A stretch of 64,000 nucleotides of DNA from Betaproteobacteria bacterium Ga0077526 (lineage in GTDB: Bacteria > Pseudomonadota > Gammaproteobacteria > Burkholderiales > Ga0077523): NCBI GenBank assembly GCA_001464765.1, contig LNDV01000016.1, forward strand, positions 61,963 through 125,962, read 5' to 3'. Shown one piece after another: positions 9,789-18,821 of the stretch. Both the position numbers and the translations under genes were made by a program. The first letter of the stretch is position 1; the number at the start of each line of letters is the position of its first letter. The notes under the pieces are model-generated. The model did not search any database and was not told the DNA's origin. It was given only the letters and a program-made list of their open reading frames with translations.

Positions 9789-9832
9789 GTCGCCTCCCTA
9801 CTGTAGTGCAGCGTCGGCGCGTGCGCGCCCGC

Positions 9833-10486
9833 TCAGAACTCCGCGTCGAGTTCCTCCACCTCGTCCGGCTCGGTGAGCGCGGCCTGAGCCCATTCCACCA
9901 CGTCCGGCAGCGACAGGATGCGGTCGCGATAGGCACTGCAGGCGGCGTCGAGCGTGACATCGTAAGTCAGGAACCGGGTGCACACCGGCGCGTACATGGC
10001 GTCCGCCACGCTGAGCTTGCCGAACAGATACGGACCGCCATAGGTCTCCAGACACTCGCGCCAGATCGCGGTGACTCGATCGATGTCGGCCTGCGCTCCG
10101 GCCCACACCTTGAAGCCCGGGTAGCGCGCCTTGAGGTTCATCGGCAGTGCCGAGCGGAGATTGGCGAAGCCGGAGTGCATCTCGCCGCAGATGGCACGGC
10201 AATGGGCACGGGCCGCACGATCTTCGGGCAGGAGCTGCGCCTTGGGCCGGATCTCGGCGAGGTACTCGGCGATGGCGAGGGTGTCCCAGACGCGGATGCC
10301 GTTGTGTTCCAGACAGGGGACGAGAAACGACGGCGAGAGGAGCAGCAGCTCGGCACGCGTCGACGGATCGTCCGCGGGCATCACCTTCTCCGTGAAGGCG
10401 AGACCGGCCATCCGGCACAGCAACCAGCCCCGGAGGGACCAGGACGAATAGTTCTTGCTACTGATGGTGAGCGTGGCCTGGGGCAT
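9833..10486 (-). CDS. Glutathione S-transferase family protein
   Basis: This 217-residue cytosolic protein has an N-terminal thioredoxin-like domain (about 1-80) and an all-helical C-terminal domain (about 90-200). The start has the pattern SSKNYSSWSLRGW, where Ser residues near 11-15 are candidates for activating glutathione. The cis-proline region FLVPCLEH and the ESxAI-like DTLAIAEYL segment follow. These features place it among bacterial GSTs with no fixed substrate. It starts 44 bases upstream of ppc on the same strand, so some co-transcription is possible, but no functional link is evident. The family assignment is good; the substrate is unknown. Confidence 0.85.
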   Translation of the reverse strand: MPQATLTISSKNYSSWSLRGWLLCRMAGLAFTEKVMPADDPSTRAELLLLSPSFLVPCLEHNGIRVWDTLAIAEYLAEIRPKAQLLPEDRAARAHCRAICGEMHSGFANLRSALPMNLKARYPGFKVWAGAQADIDRVTAIWRECLETYGGPYLFGKLSVADAMYAPVCTRFLTYDVTLDAACSAYRDRILSLPDVVEWAQAALTEPDEVEELDAEF

Positions 10487-10615
10487 GACGTGTCGATGCG
10501 TTCGGAAGGTCGGGCATGGTTCGAGTACAGCATGGAACAGACCAAGCTAGGAAATGGGCGGCAACCGCGGCCCAGCCGCTCGGGACACGCGAACGGGCCA
10601 TCGGAAACACAAGGG

Positions 10616-11833
10616 ATGATCTACCTGACCTACCAGGCACTGTCGGACCTCATGGCCCCCGTGCGGGCGGCTTCCTCGGCCTACCTCTCCGCCCTGGAAA
10701 CCCCCTGGGGCGCCCCGTTCGCAGAGGGATTCGGCCGCAATCTCGCCGCGGCGCACGAGCTGATCGCCAGGGCGGGCCTTACGCATCACCGCCCGGAGTT
10801 CGGCATTCCGCACGTGTCGGTCAATGGGAAGGCAGTGGATGTCATCGAGGAATCCGCCCTCGTGACCCCCTTCGGGACCCTGCTCCACTTCCGCAAGGAC
10901 ACGCCGGTCGCCCAGCCCAGGGTGCTGGTCGTTGCACCACTTTCGGGCCATTTCTCCACGCTGCTGCGCGGAACGGTGCAGACGCTGCTGCCCGAGAACG
11001 ATGTCTACATCACCGACTGGCACAACGCGCGGGACGTGAGCCTCGCTCACGGTGACTTCGGGCTGGACGAGTACACGGACCACATCATCCGTTTTCTGGA
11101 GGTGATGGGGCCGGGGTCGCACCTCCTGGCGGTGTGCCAGCCCTGCGTCTCGGCGCTCGCCGCCACCGCGGTGATGGCCCAGCAGGACCACCCGGCGCAG
11201 CCTCGCAGCCTGACGCTCATGGCCGGCCCCATCGACACGCGGATCAATCCCACCAAGGTGAACGAGCTGGCGTCGAGCCGCCCGATCGGCTGGTTCGAGC
11301 GAAACCTGATCGCCACCGTCCCGCCCCGGTTCGAAGGCGCCGGTCGCCGCGTGTACCCGGGCTTCGTGCAGCTCTCGGCCTTCATGTCGATGAACCTGGA
11401 ACGCCACGTGAAGGCGCATGCCGACCTGTACCAGCATCTGGTGGACGGCGAGCACGAGAAGGCGGAAGCCACGCGCACCTTCTACGACGAATACTTCGCC
11501 GTGCTGGACCTCACGGCCGAGTTCTACCTGGAAACCGTGCGCGAGGTGTTCCAGGAGCATGCGCTGCCGCTGGGCCGGATGCGCTGGCACGGCGAAATGG
11601 TGGACCCCAAGGCGATCCGCCGGACCGCCCTGCTCACCGTGGAAGGCGAAAAGGACGACATCTGCGCCCTGGGCCAGACGCTGGCCGCCCACGAGCTCTG
11701 CACCAGTCTTCGCCCGTACCGCAAGAAGCACCACATGCAGGCCGGCGTCGGGCACTACGGCGTGTTCAGCGGCAAGCGCTGGCAGCACCAGATCTACCCG
11801 ATCGTGCGCAACGTCATCCTGTCGAGCGAGTGA
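10616..11833 (+). CDS. phaZ: Intracellular poly(3-hydroxybutyrate) depolymerase
   Basis: PhaZ breaks down stored polyhydroxybutyrate granules in the cytoplasm. The 405-residue protein has an alpha/beta-hydrolase core and the Cys-type lipase-box region LLAVCQPCVSA, with Cys174 as the likely nucleophile, as in the Ralstonia PhaZ1 class. The N-terminal LTYQALSDLMAPVRAAS and the C-terminal GVGHYGVFSGKRW (with the catalytic His) are characteristic of this class. I chose the ATG at 10616, preceded by AAGGG; the open frame continues upstream but runs into sequence antisense to the GST gene. A second Cys (177) lies three residues after the nucleophile. No phaC or phasin gene is in the window. The gene is convergent with the xylulokinase-type gene. 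Confidence 0.93.
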   Translation: MIYLTYQALSDLMAPVRAASSAYLSALETPWGAPFAEGFGRNLAAAHELIARAGLTHHRPEFGIPHVSVNGKAVDVIEESALVTPFGTLLHFRKDTPVAQPRVLVVAPLSGHFSTLLRGTVQTLLPENDVYITDWHNARDVSLAHGDFGLDEYTDHIIRFLEVMGPGSHLLAVCQPCVSALAATAVMAQQDHPAQPRSLTLMAGPIDTRINPTKVNELASSRPIGWFERNLIATVPPRFEGAGRRVYPGFVQLSAFMSMNLERHVKAHADLYQHLVDGEHEKAEATRTFYDEYFAVLDLTAEFYLETVREVFQEHALPLGRMRWHGEMVDPKAIRRTALLTVEGEKDDICALGQTLAAHELCTSLRPYRKKHHMQAGVGHYGVFSGKRWQHQIYPIVRNVILSSE

Positions 11834-11840
11834 AGCCGTC

Positions 11841-13367
11841 TCAGCGGCTTTCCGCGAGTTCCACGAGAAAGCTGCCGACCCGCCGATAGCGCCCGAACAG
11901 GGCGGCATAGCGTTCGGTGTTTTCAGTCACCGGCCGCTGCGTTGCCTCGGGCACCACGCACACCGAGACGGCGTGCGCGACATCCTGGAACAGACCCGCA
12001 CCGATGGCGGCCAGCATGGCCGCGCCGAGGGCGGAATCGCCGTGCCTGATGGTGCGGGTCTCCATGCCCAGCACGTCGGTGATGATCTGCGTCCACACGG
12101 GGCTGCGCACCACGCCGCCGGACATCACGGCGGACGTCATCCCGAGCTCGTCGCGCTCGAACATGGCGAGCCCGTCCCGCAGCGAGAAGGCCACCCCCTC
12201 CATCACGGCCCGCACCATGTGGGGCCAGCCATGGCGCAGATCCAAACCGGTGAAGCTCCCCCGCACGTCGGCGTTCCAGTGCGGCGCGCGCTCCCCCTGC
12301 AGATACGGATGGAACATCAGCCCTTCTGCCCCGGGCGCCACGTCCGCAGCGAGACGATCCATGGTTTCGTAGGTGAAGGCCGTCGCATCCGCACCGGGCA
12401 GGGCCTGGCCGAGATCACGGATCCACTTGAGCGACGTGGCGCAGGCGTTGGTGCCCGCCTGCTTGTAGAAGCGGTCCCCGATGACATGCGGGTACGTGAT
12501 CACGCCGTGGTGGAACGCCGCCCGGTCCGTGACCGCCATCACGCCGCCGGCACTGCCCACCCGCACCATGCCGGCCTCGCCGGAAGCGAGCACACCGCAA
12601 CCCAGCATCTCGGCGGCGGAATCGAGCGTCCCGGCCACGACGGGAATGCCCGCCGGCAGACCGAAGGCGACGGCGGCCTCCGACGTGATGTGCCCCACGA
12701 TATCCGTAGGACTCGCCAGCGGCGGCACCGCCGAGTCCGGGAGCCGGCTCAGTTTCAGAATGTCCGCGGACCATTGCCGGTGCTGGGCATCGAGCATGAG
12801 CGTCGCGGCCGCGCTGCCGTGGTCCATGATCCTTTCGCCGGTCAGCCGAGAAACGAGGTAGTCCTTCGAGCTGAGGAAGCCGCTCACGCGCGGCAGCACG
12901 TCCGGCTCGTGATTCCAGACCCACAGCAACTGCGGCAGCGTCCAGGTGCAGCCGGCTTCGTTCAAAGCGGTGGTCTCGAGCAGCGCGCCGTGCTCCGCTC
13001 GCAGCGCAGCGACCTCGGCACTGCTGCGCTGATCGCTCCAAAGAATGGCGGGACGCAGGACGCGGTCCTCCGCGTCGAGCAGCACAGGGATGTGCGCGGC
13101 CGAGCAAACACCGACAGCGGCGACGCGGTCGATCAGATCGTCGCTCTGCGCGCGCAGATCGGCGATCGCTGCCTTCAGGGCAATGAGCCAGTCAGCGGGG
13201 TCCTGCTCTGCCCATCCGGGATGAGGGCTCTGCGTGGGATAGGAGCGGGAGGCCGAAGCGAGTACGGCGCCGCTTTCGTCGAGCACCACGCACTTCAGGC
13301 TGCTGGTGCCGAGATCCATGCCCAGCACGTGACGGGCGCTGCGTCGCGACCCTTCGGCTACCGTCAT
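11841..13367 (-). CDS. xylB: FGGY-family carbohydrate kinase, probably xylulokinase
   Basis: This 508-residue sugar kinase uses ATP to phosphorylate a ketose or polyol. The first actin-like domain begins with GMDLGTSSLKCVVLD, the phosphate-binding loop, and the second contains GTLDSAAEML with the catalytic Asp, followed by the ATP-binding MSGGVVRSPVW segment. Overall layout and length match xylulokinase better than glycerol kinase. There is no xylose isomerase, transporter or regulator beside it, so the actual substrate (D-xylulose, or another pentulose) is uncertain. It shares a short convergent intergenic region with phaZ, where a small AAGCCG/CGGCTT hairpin overlaps the ends. Confidence 0.85.
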   Translation of the reverse strand: MTVAEGSRRSARHVLGMDLGTSSLKCVVLDESGAVLASASRSYPTQSPHPGWAEQDPADWLIALKAAIADLRAQSDDLIDRVAAVGVCSAAHIPVLLDAEDRVLRPAILWSDQRSSAEVAALRAEHGALLETTALNEAGCTWTLPQLLWVWNHEPDVLPRVSGFLSSKDYLVSRLTGERIMDHGSAAATLMLDAQHRQWSADILKLSRLPDSAVPPLASPTDIVGHITSEAAVAFGLPAGIPVVAGTLDSAAEMLGCGVLASGEAGMVRVGSAGGVMAVTDRAAFHHGVITYPHVIGDRFYKQAGTNACATSLKWIRDLGQALPGADATAFTYETMDRLAADVAPGAEGLMFHPYLQGERAPHWNADVRGSFTGLDLRHGWPHMVRAVMEGVAFSLRDGLAMFERDELGMTSAVMSGGVVRSPVWTQIITDVLGMETRTIRHGDSALGAAMLAAIGAGLFQDVAHAVSVCVVPEATQRPVTENTERYAALFGRYRRVGSFLVELAESR

Positions 13368-13443
13368 CGCGACCGCCGGTCATGCCAGAGATACGCGCGA
13401 ACGATGGCGGGCGCTGTGTTGCCGCTCATTCGCGCTGTACGCG

Positions 13444-14310
13444 TCACGCGAGCGGCAGGTCCAGCGTGGTGACACGCCGGAGTTCGCGCCGATGCTTCGT
13501 GTCGTCGAAGGGCCGCCCGCGATGCATGGTGGCCAGGTTGTCCCAGATGACGAGATCCCCCGGACGCCACGCGTGGCGGTGAACGTAGCGGTCGCGCGTC
13601 GCGTGTTCCATCAGATCGAGCAGCAGCAGGCGCCCTTCGGGCACAGGCATCTCGACGATGCGCGACGCGTGCGAAGCCACGTACAGGGAGCGCCTGCCGG
13701 TGCGCGGATTGACCCGCACGAGCGGATGCACCGCGCCTTCGAGCTTGCGTGACTCCTCCTCCGAGAAATCGAACCCCAGCGTGCGGCGGGAATGCGCGAT
13801 GGAGTGGTGAGCATGGAGGCCTTCGATCTGCGCCTTGATGTCTGGATCGAGCGCGTCGTACGCCGCCCGCATGTCAGCGAACTCCGTGTCGGCCGACACC
13901 GCCGGCACGACGCGCGCCGAGAGCATCGAATAGCGTCCGGGCGGATCCTGGAATGACGCATCCGTGTGCCACAACCGATTACCCAGCGCGTACATGCGGC
14001 GACGGTCGCCGGCGGCCAGCAACTCCCCCGCTTCGTCCACGTTGGAGATGTCGGCGACGGCTTCCGTGCCAAGCCGGCTCGCGCCCAGGGCCGCCGCGCC
14101 AGTCTTCGCATGCAGTTCCCCGTCGAAGCGCCGCGCGAACGCCATCTGCGAGGCGTCGGTGAAGTGCTGGTCGTGGAACACCAGCACGCCGTACCGATCC
14201 ATGCCAACGCGCAGCGCGTGCAGCACGGCGGGATCCTCGACCGTGGGGAGGTCGACGCCGGTGACGCGGGCGACGAACAGAGGATGCAGCGGTTCGAACG
14301 TGAGACTCAT
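13444..14310 (-). CDS. TauD/TfdA-family 2-oxoglutarate-dependent dioxygenase
   Basis: This 288-residue Fe(II)/2-oxoglutarate oxygenase belongs to the TauD/TfdA group, which includes taurine and 2,4-D dioxygenases. The facial triad is visible as His115 and Asp117 in WHTDASF and His263 in ATMHRGRPF, and the Arg-rich RRELRRV after it would bind 2-oxoglutarate. I placed the start at the ATG at 14310 because MSLTFEPLHPLFVARVTGVDL is the typical family N-terminus; 63 further upstream codons have unrelated composition. It lies between a kinase gene and the gspN end on the same strand. The likely substrates are small acids such as chlorophenoxyacetates or sulfonates, but nothing nearby fixes it. Confidence 0.87.
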   Translation of the reverse strand: MSLTFEPLHPLFVARVTGVDLPTVEDPAVLHALRVGMDRYGVLVFHDQHFTDASQMAFARRFDGELHAKTGAAALGASRLGTEAVADISNVDEAGELLAAGDRRRMYALGNRLWHTDASFQDPPGRYSMLSARVVPAVSADTEFADMRAAYDALDPDIKAQIEGLHAHHSIAHSRRTLGFDFSEEESRKLEGAVHPLVRVNPRTGRRSLYVASHASRIVEMPVPEGRLLLLDLMEHATRDRYVHRHAWRPGDLVIWDNLATMHRGRPFDDTKHRRELRRVTTLDLPLA

Positions 14311-14398
14311 GGCGACAGTTCCGTGGGCGCGAGGCGCTGTGCGCCATTGTCGCCCAGCCAGGCGCAGCGGAGAATCGTGCGGTGCGGCAGCGCCGGGA

Positions 14399-15232
14399 TC
14401 AGGGGTGCCGGGCGAGCCGAGCCGGCGCCCGTTCGGCGGTCGGCGGCGACAGACTCGAGTCCGTCCGCACGTCGAACGCAAACCGATACCGGTGGTCATT
14501 CAAGCGCTGCGCCACGGAATCCAGCCACGGCTTCCAGGCGGATCCCGCCTCGGCCAGCGCGATCTCGCCGCTGGCGATCACAGCGGCCGATTGCAGCCAC
14601 TCGCCCCGCGCCGACACCTCCACCGGCCCGCGCACTGGCCGGACCGTGAACGCCATGGTCTGGCCATCACGCCCGGAAAACTCCAGCAGAGACTCGCCCA
14701 TGGCGGCGGTGGTGATGGCACCGAGGGCGGCATCGCGCCAGCGTACCTTCCCCTGGCCGCGCAACCGCCCTTCGGGGGACATCGATAGTTGGACCACTTC
14801 GATCGAGAGGGTCCCGTCCGGGCGGTAGCCGGCGAATGCGGGCACCGCTGCCAGCAGCGAAGCGGGAAGCTCCGCCTGCAGGTCCGATATCGCTACGCCG
14901 TCCGCTTGCCATGTCACTCGACCCCAGCGTTCTGCACGCCGGGCTCGGACATCGAACGAAGCCTCGCCCCGGAACATCGCTGCGGCATTCCATCGCCAGA
15001 ACCACGTACCGAGCGAAACGCCGTGATCGGACCGCGGCACCGCGACGCGCAGTTCCCCGCTGCCTTGCCAGACGGAACCGTCCGCCGCGACGATGTGCAC
15101 GTTGCCATCGGAGACGATCGGCAGGATCCAGCCGACCACGCGGGCGGGTGCCCAGACTAAGAGAAAGTGGAGATACGCCACCCCCGCCACGAGCGGCCAG
15201 CCTGCCCACCGTGGAAAGGCAGGCAGCCTCAC
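14399..15232 (-). CDS. gspN: Type II secretion system protein N
   Basis: GspN is an accessory inner-membrane protein of the type II secretion system with a large periplasmic part. The 277-residue protein has a short cytoplasmic start, one hydrophobic span (about 13-37) and a beta-rich periplasmic region with the repeated WQGSG/LRVAVP style of GspN. It overlaps gspM by 4 bases (ATGA), so translation is probably coupled, and it is the last gene of the gspG-N operon. GspN is poorly conserved, so position in the operon supports the call as much as sequence does. Confidence 0.8.
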   Translation of the reverse strand: MRLPAFPRWAGWPLVAGVAYLHFLLVWAPARVVGWILPIVSDGNVHIVAADGSVWQGSGELRVAVPRSDHGVSLGTWFWRWNAAAMFRGEASFDVRARRAERWGRVTWQADGVAISDLQAELPASLLAAVPAFAGYRPDGTLSIEVVQLSMSPEGRLRGQGKVRWRDAALGAITTAAMGESLLEFSGRDGQTMAFTVRPVRGPVEVSARGEWLQSAAVIASGEIALAEAGSAWKPWLDSVAQRLNDHRYRFAFDVRTDSSLSPPTAERAPARLARHP

Positions 15233-15714
15233 TGTACCGAAGCGAATCGGATCACGCCCGACAGCGCGCCGTCACTGGAACGCAGGTCGGCTTCGACCAC
15301 CTGCACACCACGTCGCGTGTGCAGGTCGTGCAGCCAGTCGAGGATGCCCGCGGCAGACGTCGGCGCGCAACGCACCCGCAGCGTGCCTGCGGGCTCGAGA
15401 TCCGTGTCCTCCGCGCGGACGGCCACACCGTGACGGCGAGCAGACTCCACGACCGCCGAGCGCAGGGCAGCTGCATCGACGGGGACCGCCACGCTCTTGG
15501 CGCGCAGCGTCGCCACTTCGCCTGCCGCCTGTCGCATGCGCACGAGTTCGCCGGTCAGCACCGGTACTTCGTGATCGAGTCGCGATCGCGCGGTGCCGCC
15601 AGGGTCGACGATGAGTGCATAGCACGCGGCCAGAAAGATGCCGAGCGCGCCGAAACGTAGCGCGAGCCGTTCACGTTCCGTGCACGCGGCCCATCGGGTG
15701 CGCAGTGCCTTCAC
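15229..15714 (-). CDS. gspM: Type II secretion system protein M
   Basis: GspM is an inner-membrane assembly-platform protein that pairs with GspL. The 161-residue product has a short N-terminal cytoplasmic part, one membrane span (about 19-37, FGALGIFLAACYALIVDP) and a periplasmic ferredoxin-like domain ending in a strand-rich tail. It overlaps gspL upstream and gspN downstream by 4 bases each, so its stoichiometry is likely set by translational coupling. Sequence similarity in GspM proteins is low; length, single span and gene order make the assignment good. Confidence 0.82.
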   Translation of the reverse strand: MKALRTRWAACTERERLALRFGALGIFLAACYALIVDPGGTARSRLDHEVPVLTGELVRMRQAAGEVATLRAKSVAVPVDAAALRSAVVESARRHGVAVRAEDTDLEPAGTLRVRCAPTSAAGILDWLHDLHTRRGVQVVEADLRSSDGALSGVIRFASVQ

Positions 15715-16928
15715 GGGGAATGCCTCGCAACACGCAGCACGGCGGCATCCTTTCCGCCCGCATCGACACGCGTGCCGGCGAACCCCTGCGAGCGCAGCGT
15801 ATCAGCCACTGCACCCGCCTCGCGCGCTGCAACGGGTGCCACATCGAGTTCGAGCACGCCCTCGCGAAAGCGAACGGCATGAAGTGCAGCGGGCGGCACC
15901 TTGCGGCCTGCGCGCTCCATCGCGGCGAGGAGACCGAGCAGGTCGGTGTCCGCAATTTCGCCCGATGCCCTTCGCGCTTCCTCCAGCTTGCGCGCCATCT
16001 GCAGCGCCGGGTCCACGATGTTTCGGCTCTCGGGGAAGGTACTCTGGAACATCGCACGCATCGCGGCCCGCGTGTCGTCGCGCTGCTGTAGGTCGCGATA
16101 CCAGTCGATCCCGCTCGCGACGGCGTGCACGGCCAGCGCTGCAATGCCTGCCGCGATACCGGGCCGCAGACGTCGCCACAGCGCTTCACGGTGCGCGACG
16201 GCATTGGCTGCAGCGAGCAGGTTGGCGCCGGCGTCGATCGGCGCCGTGCGCCAGTCCCACGGCGCTCCGAGCCGCACCGGGACGCCCAGTACGTCCGACC
16301 ACCGCTTCGCGACGTCGGCCCCGGTCGATTCGCCGGGACACAGCACGATGCCACGGGGGAGTTCTCCGTCGCGCCGCGCAGCGTCCAGGGCCAGACGCAG
16401 GCCGATCGGCGGTTCCACGCCTTCCGGTGCGTCGAGGCTGGCGCCCTCCGCAGCACCGCTGCGCATTAGTGTCCCGTTCCCGTCCGCCGCGACCGTCCAG
16501 TCCGGCGCAGCCGACGGGAGGAGGAGGAACTCAGCGATCGCTTGCGTGAGAGGCCTCCCCGCGTCTGCCAGGACGACGGTCCAACCCTGCAGCCACGCCC
16601 GTGACACCACATGCAGCGTCGTCATGGCGCCGAACCGCGGACGGATCGGGACCACCTGCAGGCCGGCGGGGTCGTCGGCCACAGCATCTTCCACTAGGTA
16701 CGGGAGCAGCGCTTCCAGGCGGGCGCCCTTCACCACGGGAAGCACCGCGCGCACCGCTGTCACGCGCCCGGCGGGCACGATGCCGCTCACCGTCGCGGCG
16801 ACCGGCAGCGAAGCCACCGACCCTTCGCCTTCGTCGACGACCCGTCCGCCGTGGTCGAGGAGTGCCCACCGAAGCGGGAGACCGGCATCCGCCGGGGCTT
16901 CGGGCAGCAGGATACGGAGGTGACTCAT
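15711..16928 (-). CDS. gspL: Type II secretion system protein L
   Basis: GspL links the cytoplasmic ATPase GspE to the membrane platform. The 405-residue protein has an actin-like cytoplasmic domain (about 1-240), with the family pattern LLPYLVEDAVADDP near the middle of its first part. A membrane span follows (about 255-275, IAAGIAALAVHAVASGI), then a small periplasmic domain that pairs with GspM. It overlaps gspK upstream and gspM downstream by 4 bases. The ATPase it would recruit, GspE, is not in the window. Confidence 0.85.
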   Translation of the reverse strand: MSHLRILLPEAPADAGLPLRWALLDHGGRVVDEGEGSVASLPVAATVSGIVPAGRVTAVRAVLPVVKGARLEALLPYLVEDAVADDPAGLQVVPIRPRFGAMTTLHVVSRAWLQGWTVVLADAGRPLTQAIAEFLLLPSAAPDWTVAADGNGTLMRSGAAEGASLDAPEGVEPPIGLRLALDAARRDGELPRGIVLCPGESTGADVAKRWSDVLGVPVRLGAPWDWRTAPIDAGANLLAAANAVAHREALWRRLRPGIAAGIAALAVHAVASGIDWYRDLQQRDDTRAAMRAMFQSTFPESRNIVDPALQMARKLEEARRASGEIADTDLLGLLAAMERAGRKVPPAALHAVRFREGVLELDVAPVAAREAGAVADTLRSQGFAGTRVDAGGKDAAVLRVARHSP

Positions 16929-17839
16929 TGGAAACTCCGGTACACGACGCGGGCGGGCGTCGCCTGTTCGCGCTCGACCAGCGTGCGCATGTTCACGACG
17001 TTGTCGTCCCTGGCCGCCTCGACCGTGATGGCAAAGTAGCGCGAGGACACATCGATATCGCTTTCGGCGCGGGACGCAACAGTCGACGGCAGCGCGCCGA
17101 GGAAGGCATCGCGCTGGAGGAACGGCGAGGTGCGCCGTCGTGCGTCGAGCGCGCGGGCCTCCTCGATGGACAACCCTGGCATCACGGCGACCAGGACTTC
17201 CGGGGGCGCGGTGTTGACGTTGATCGTGGTGCGCACCGGCAGCGCAGACACGAATGGCGCCAGCTTGTCGAAGACGGCGGGCGTGACGCCGCGAACTGCC
17301 CGCAGTTCGGACACATCGACCAGCGTGTGATTGGCGATCGTCCGGGGCGGATCGAGCCGCGCGTAGAAGCCGCCTTCCGCTCCACCGCTGCCCGACATCT
17401 CATCGTTGCTGTCCAGCCAGTCCACGACGGCGTCGGCCACCGACGGATCGATCGAGAGAGTGGCGAGAAGACGCTGGAATTGCGCCACCGCGGGCGGATG
17501 CGCACGCCCGCCGCCCACGAGATTGTTCACATTGAACAGGCCCTGCTGGTCCACGATGCGCCCGGCGATGCGCCCGCCCTCCGCCGGCGTCGGCGGCAGA
17601 CGGACCGCCCAGGCCTCGTTCAGCGAATCGGCGAGGCTCGTGCGCGCGTCATCGTCGAGGACCAGTTGGGCCCACTGCGTGCCGGCAATCGCCACCTGTC
17701 TCAGCTGGGCCTGGGCGAGGCCGTTTTCGGCCGCGCGCATCGTGAGCCGCCCCTGCATCAGCACGTCCGACAGGATGACCGCCACCGTGGCGACGACACC
17801 GAGGGCCAGCAGCAGCGCGGCGCCGCGTTCGTTCTTCAT
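16925..17839 (-). CDS. gspK: Type II secretion system minor pseudopilin K
   Basis: GspK caps the pseudopilus tip with GspI and GspJ. The 304-residue product starts MKNERG followed by AALLLALGV; cleavage after the Gly would release a mature protein lacking the usual Glu at position 5, a known trait of GspK. A helix-rich domain follows, with the SDNDE-like WLDSNDEMSG segment (calcium site region) and INVNTAPPEVL, both typical of the family. I chose the ATG at 17839 because it gives this leader and a 4-base overlap with gspJ. An upstream ATG at 17977 would lie inside gspJ and destroy the leader. Confidence 0.9.
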   Translation of the reverse strand: MKNERGAALLLALGVVATVAVILSDVLMQGRLTMRAAENGLAQAQLRQVAIAGTQWAQLVLDDDARTSLADSLNEAWAVRLPPTPAEGGRIAGRIVDQQGLFNVNNLVGGGRAHPPAVAQFQRLLATLSIDPSVADAVVDWLDSNDEMSGSGGAEGGFYARLDPPRTIANHTLVDVSELRAVRGVTPAVFDKLAPFVSALPVRTTINVNTAPPEVLVAVMPGLSIEEARALDARRRTSPFLQRDAFLGALPSTVASRAESDIDVSSRYFAITVEAARDDNVVNMRTLVEREQATPARVVYRSFQ

Positions 17840-18417
17840 GGCAGGGCGAAGGTCCTCTGCACGAGGCCGATGCCGGTGACGTCGAGTTCCACCTGCACGG
17901 CACGGGGCAGCGCGGGCGACGCGCCTGCGAGGGCCCCGGCCCACCGCCCCTGCGCATCGAGGAACCGCACGCGACACGCGCGAACGCCCTCGAGCAGGGT
18001 GAATGTCTCGACGGGCGCCGGCACGGCGTCAGTGTCCGGCCAGAGACCGTACTCCAGCCGATCGCCGCTGAGGCGATACGAGACGCGCCTCGCGCGCCCC
18101 TGCCGGGAATCCCCGCCGGCGCGAACGACTTCGAAGCCCGCCGACCATTCCGTCACGCCGGCATCCGGGACCGACCGCATCAGCGGCACTTCCCGCTGCT
18201 GCCGGTCGTACAGACGCGCGTTCACGGCACGCTCCACGTCCAGTTGCATCCTCGCGAAAACGGAGACCATGCGCGCCAGCGCACGGCTTTCGTCCGCGAG
18301 GCGGTGGGTGCCGGTCTGGAACAGATCGAGCGCGCGGTAGGCCAGCGTCGACCCGACCGCGAGCACCACGAGCGCGACGAGCACCTCGACCAGCGTGAAC
18401 CCCCGGTGCGCGATCAT
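17836..18417 (-). CDS. gspJ: Type II secretion system minor pseudopilin J
   Basis: GspJ is a minor pseudopilin of the type II secretion tip complex. The 193-residue product carries a classic prepilin leader MIAHRG cleaved before FTLVEVLVALVVLA, with Glu at position 5 of the mature protein. A beta-rich globular domain follows, with the RRVSYRLSGDRLEY stretch typical of the family. It overlaps gspI and gspK by 4 bases each. The leader is processed by prepilin peptidase, whose gene (gspO/pilD) is not in the window. Confidence 0.88.
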   Translation of the reverse strand: MIAHRGFTLVEVLVALVVLAVGSTLAYRALDLFQTGTHRLADESRALARMVSVFARMQLDVERAVNARLYDRQQREVPLMRSVPDAGVTEWSAGFEVVRAGGDSRQGRARRVSYRLSGDRLEYGLWPDTDAVPAPVETFTLLEGVRACRVRFLDAQGRWAGALAGASPALPRAVQVELDVTGIGLVQRTFALP

Positions 18418-18821
18418 GATCTCGGCCTGTCCCCGGGCTCGCGCACGAAGCCCACGAGTTCTGTGAGGTCCTGACCGCTGTCGCCGGCCTCGTGGACCCG
18501 CAGACGCACCTGCCGGAACGCCGGATTTGGCGTAGTCGTCACCTGTTCCCGGACCACGAACGCGCGTCCGCCCTGCGTCGCCTCGTACTCACGGTTCCCC
18601 ACGGCAGGCCAAAGCCGCTGCGCGCGCAAGCGGGCCAGGGCATCCTGCGCCACCCATTGCGCGTAGATCCGGTCGCGAACGAGCGCCTGCCGTTCGGAAG
18701 CCGCGGAGGCCGCCCGCCACCCGGCGGTGAGAACCACGCCGAGAACGACCAGAGCCACCAGAAGCTCGACCAGTGCGAGTCCGGCGCACCCGACGCGGCG
18801 CCCGTCAGCGCGTCTCGACAT
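18414..18821 (-). CDS. gspI: Type II secretion system minor pseudopilin I
   Basis: GspI is a small minor pseudopilin that nucleates the tip with GspJ and GspK. The 135-residue product has the leader MSRRADGRRVGCAG followed by LALVELLVALVVLG, with Leu rather than Phe at mature position 1 and Glu at position 5. The leader is longer than usual (14 residues). The ATG at 18821 overlaps the end of gspH by 17 bases; no start gives the 4-base overlap seen elsewhere in the operon. The rest is a short alpha/beta domain typical of GspI. Confidence 0.83.
   Translation of the reverse strand: MSRRADGRRVGCAGLALVELLVALVVLGVVLTAGWRAASAASERQALVRDRIYAQWVAQDALARLRAQRLWPAVGNREYEATQGGRAFVVREQVTTTPNPAFRQVRLRVHEAGDSGQDLTELVGFVREPGDRPRS

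Noticed and set aside
7668..9806. Long plus-strand open frame (712 codons) opposite ppc
   Set aside because: It is the antisense shadow of ppc in GC-rich DNA; its protein is rich in Arg, Ala, His and has no motif.
9776..10615. An 840-base N-terminal extension of phaZ
   Set aside because: It runs antisense to the GST gene and has no PhaZ homology; the conserved PhaZ start is at 10616.
11833..11850. AAGCCG/CGGCTT hairpin at the phaZ-kinase junction as a terminator
   Set aside because: The 6-base stem overlaps the ends of both genes and has only a very short T run; kept only as a remark.
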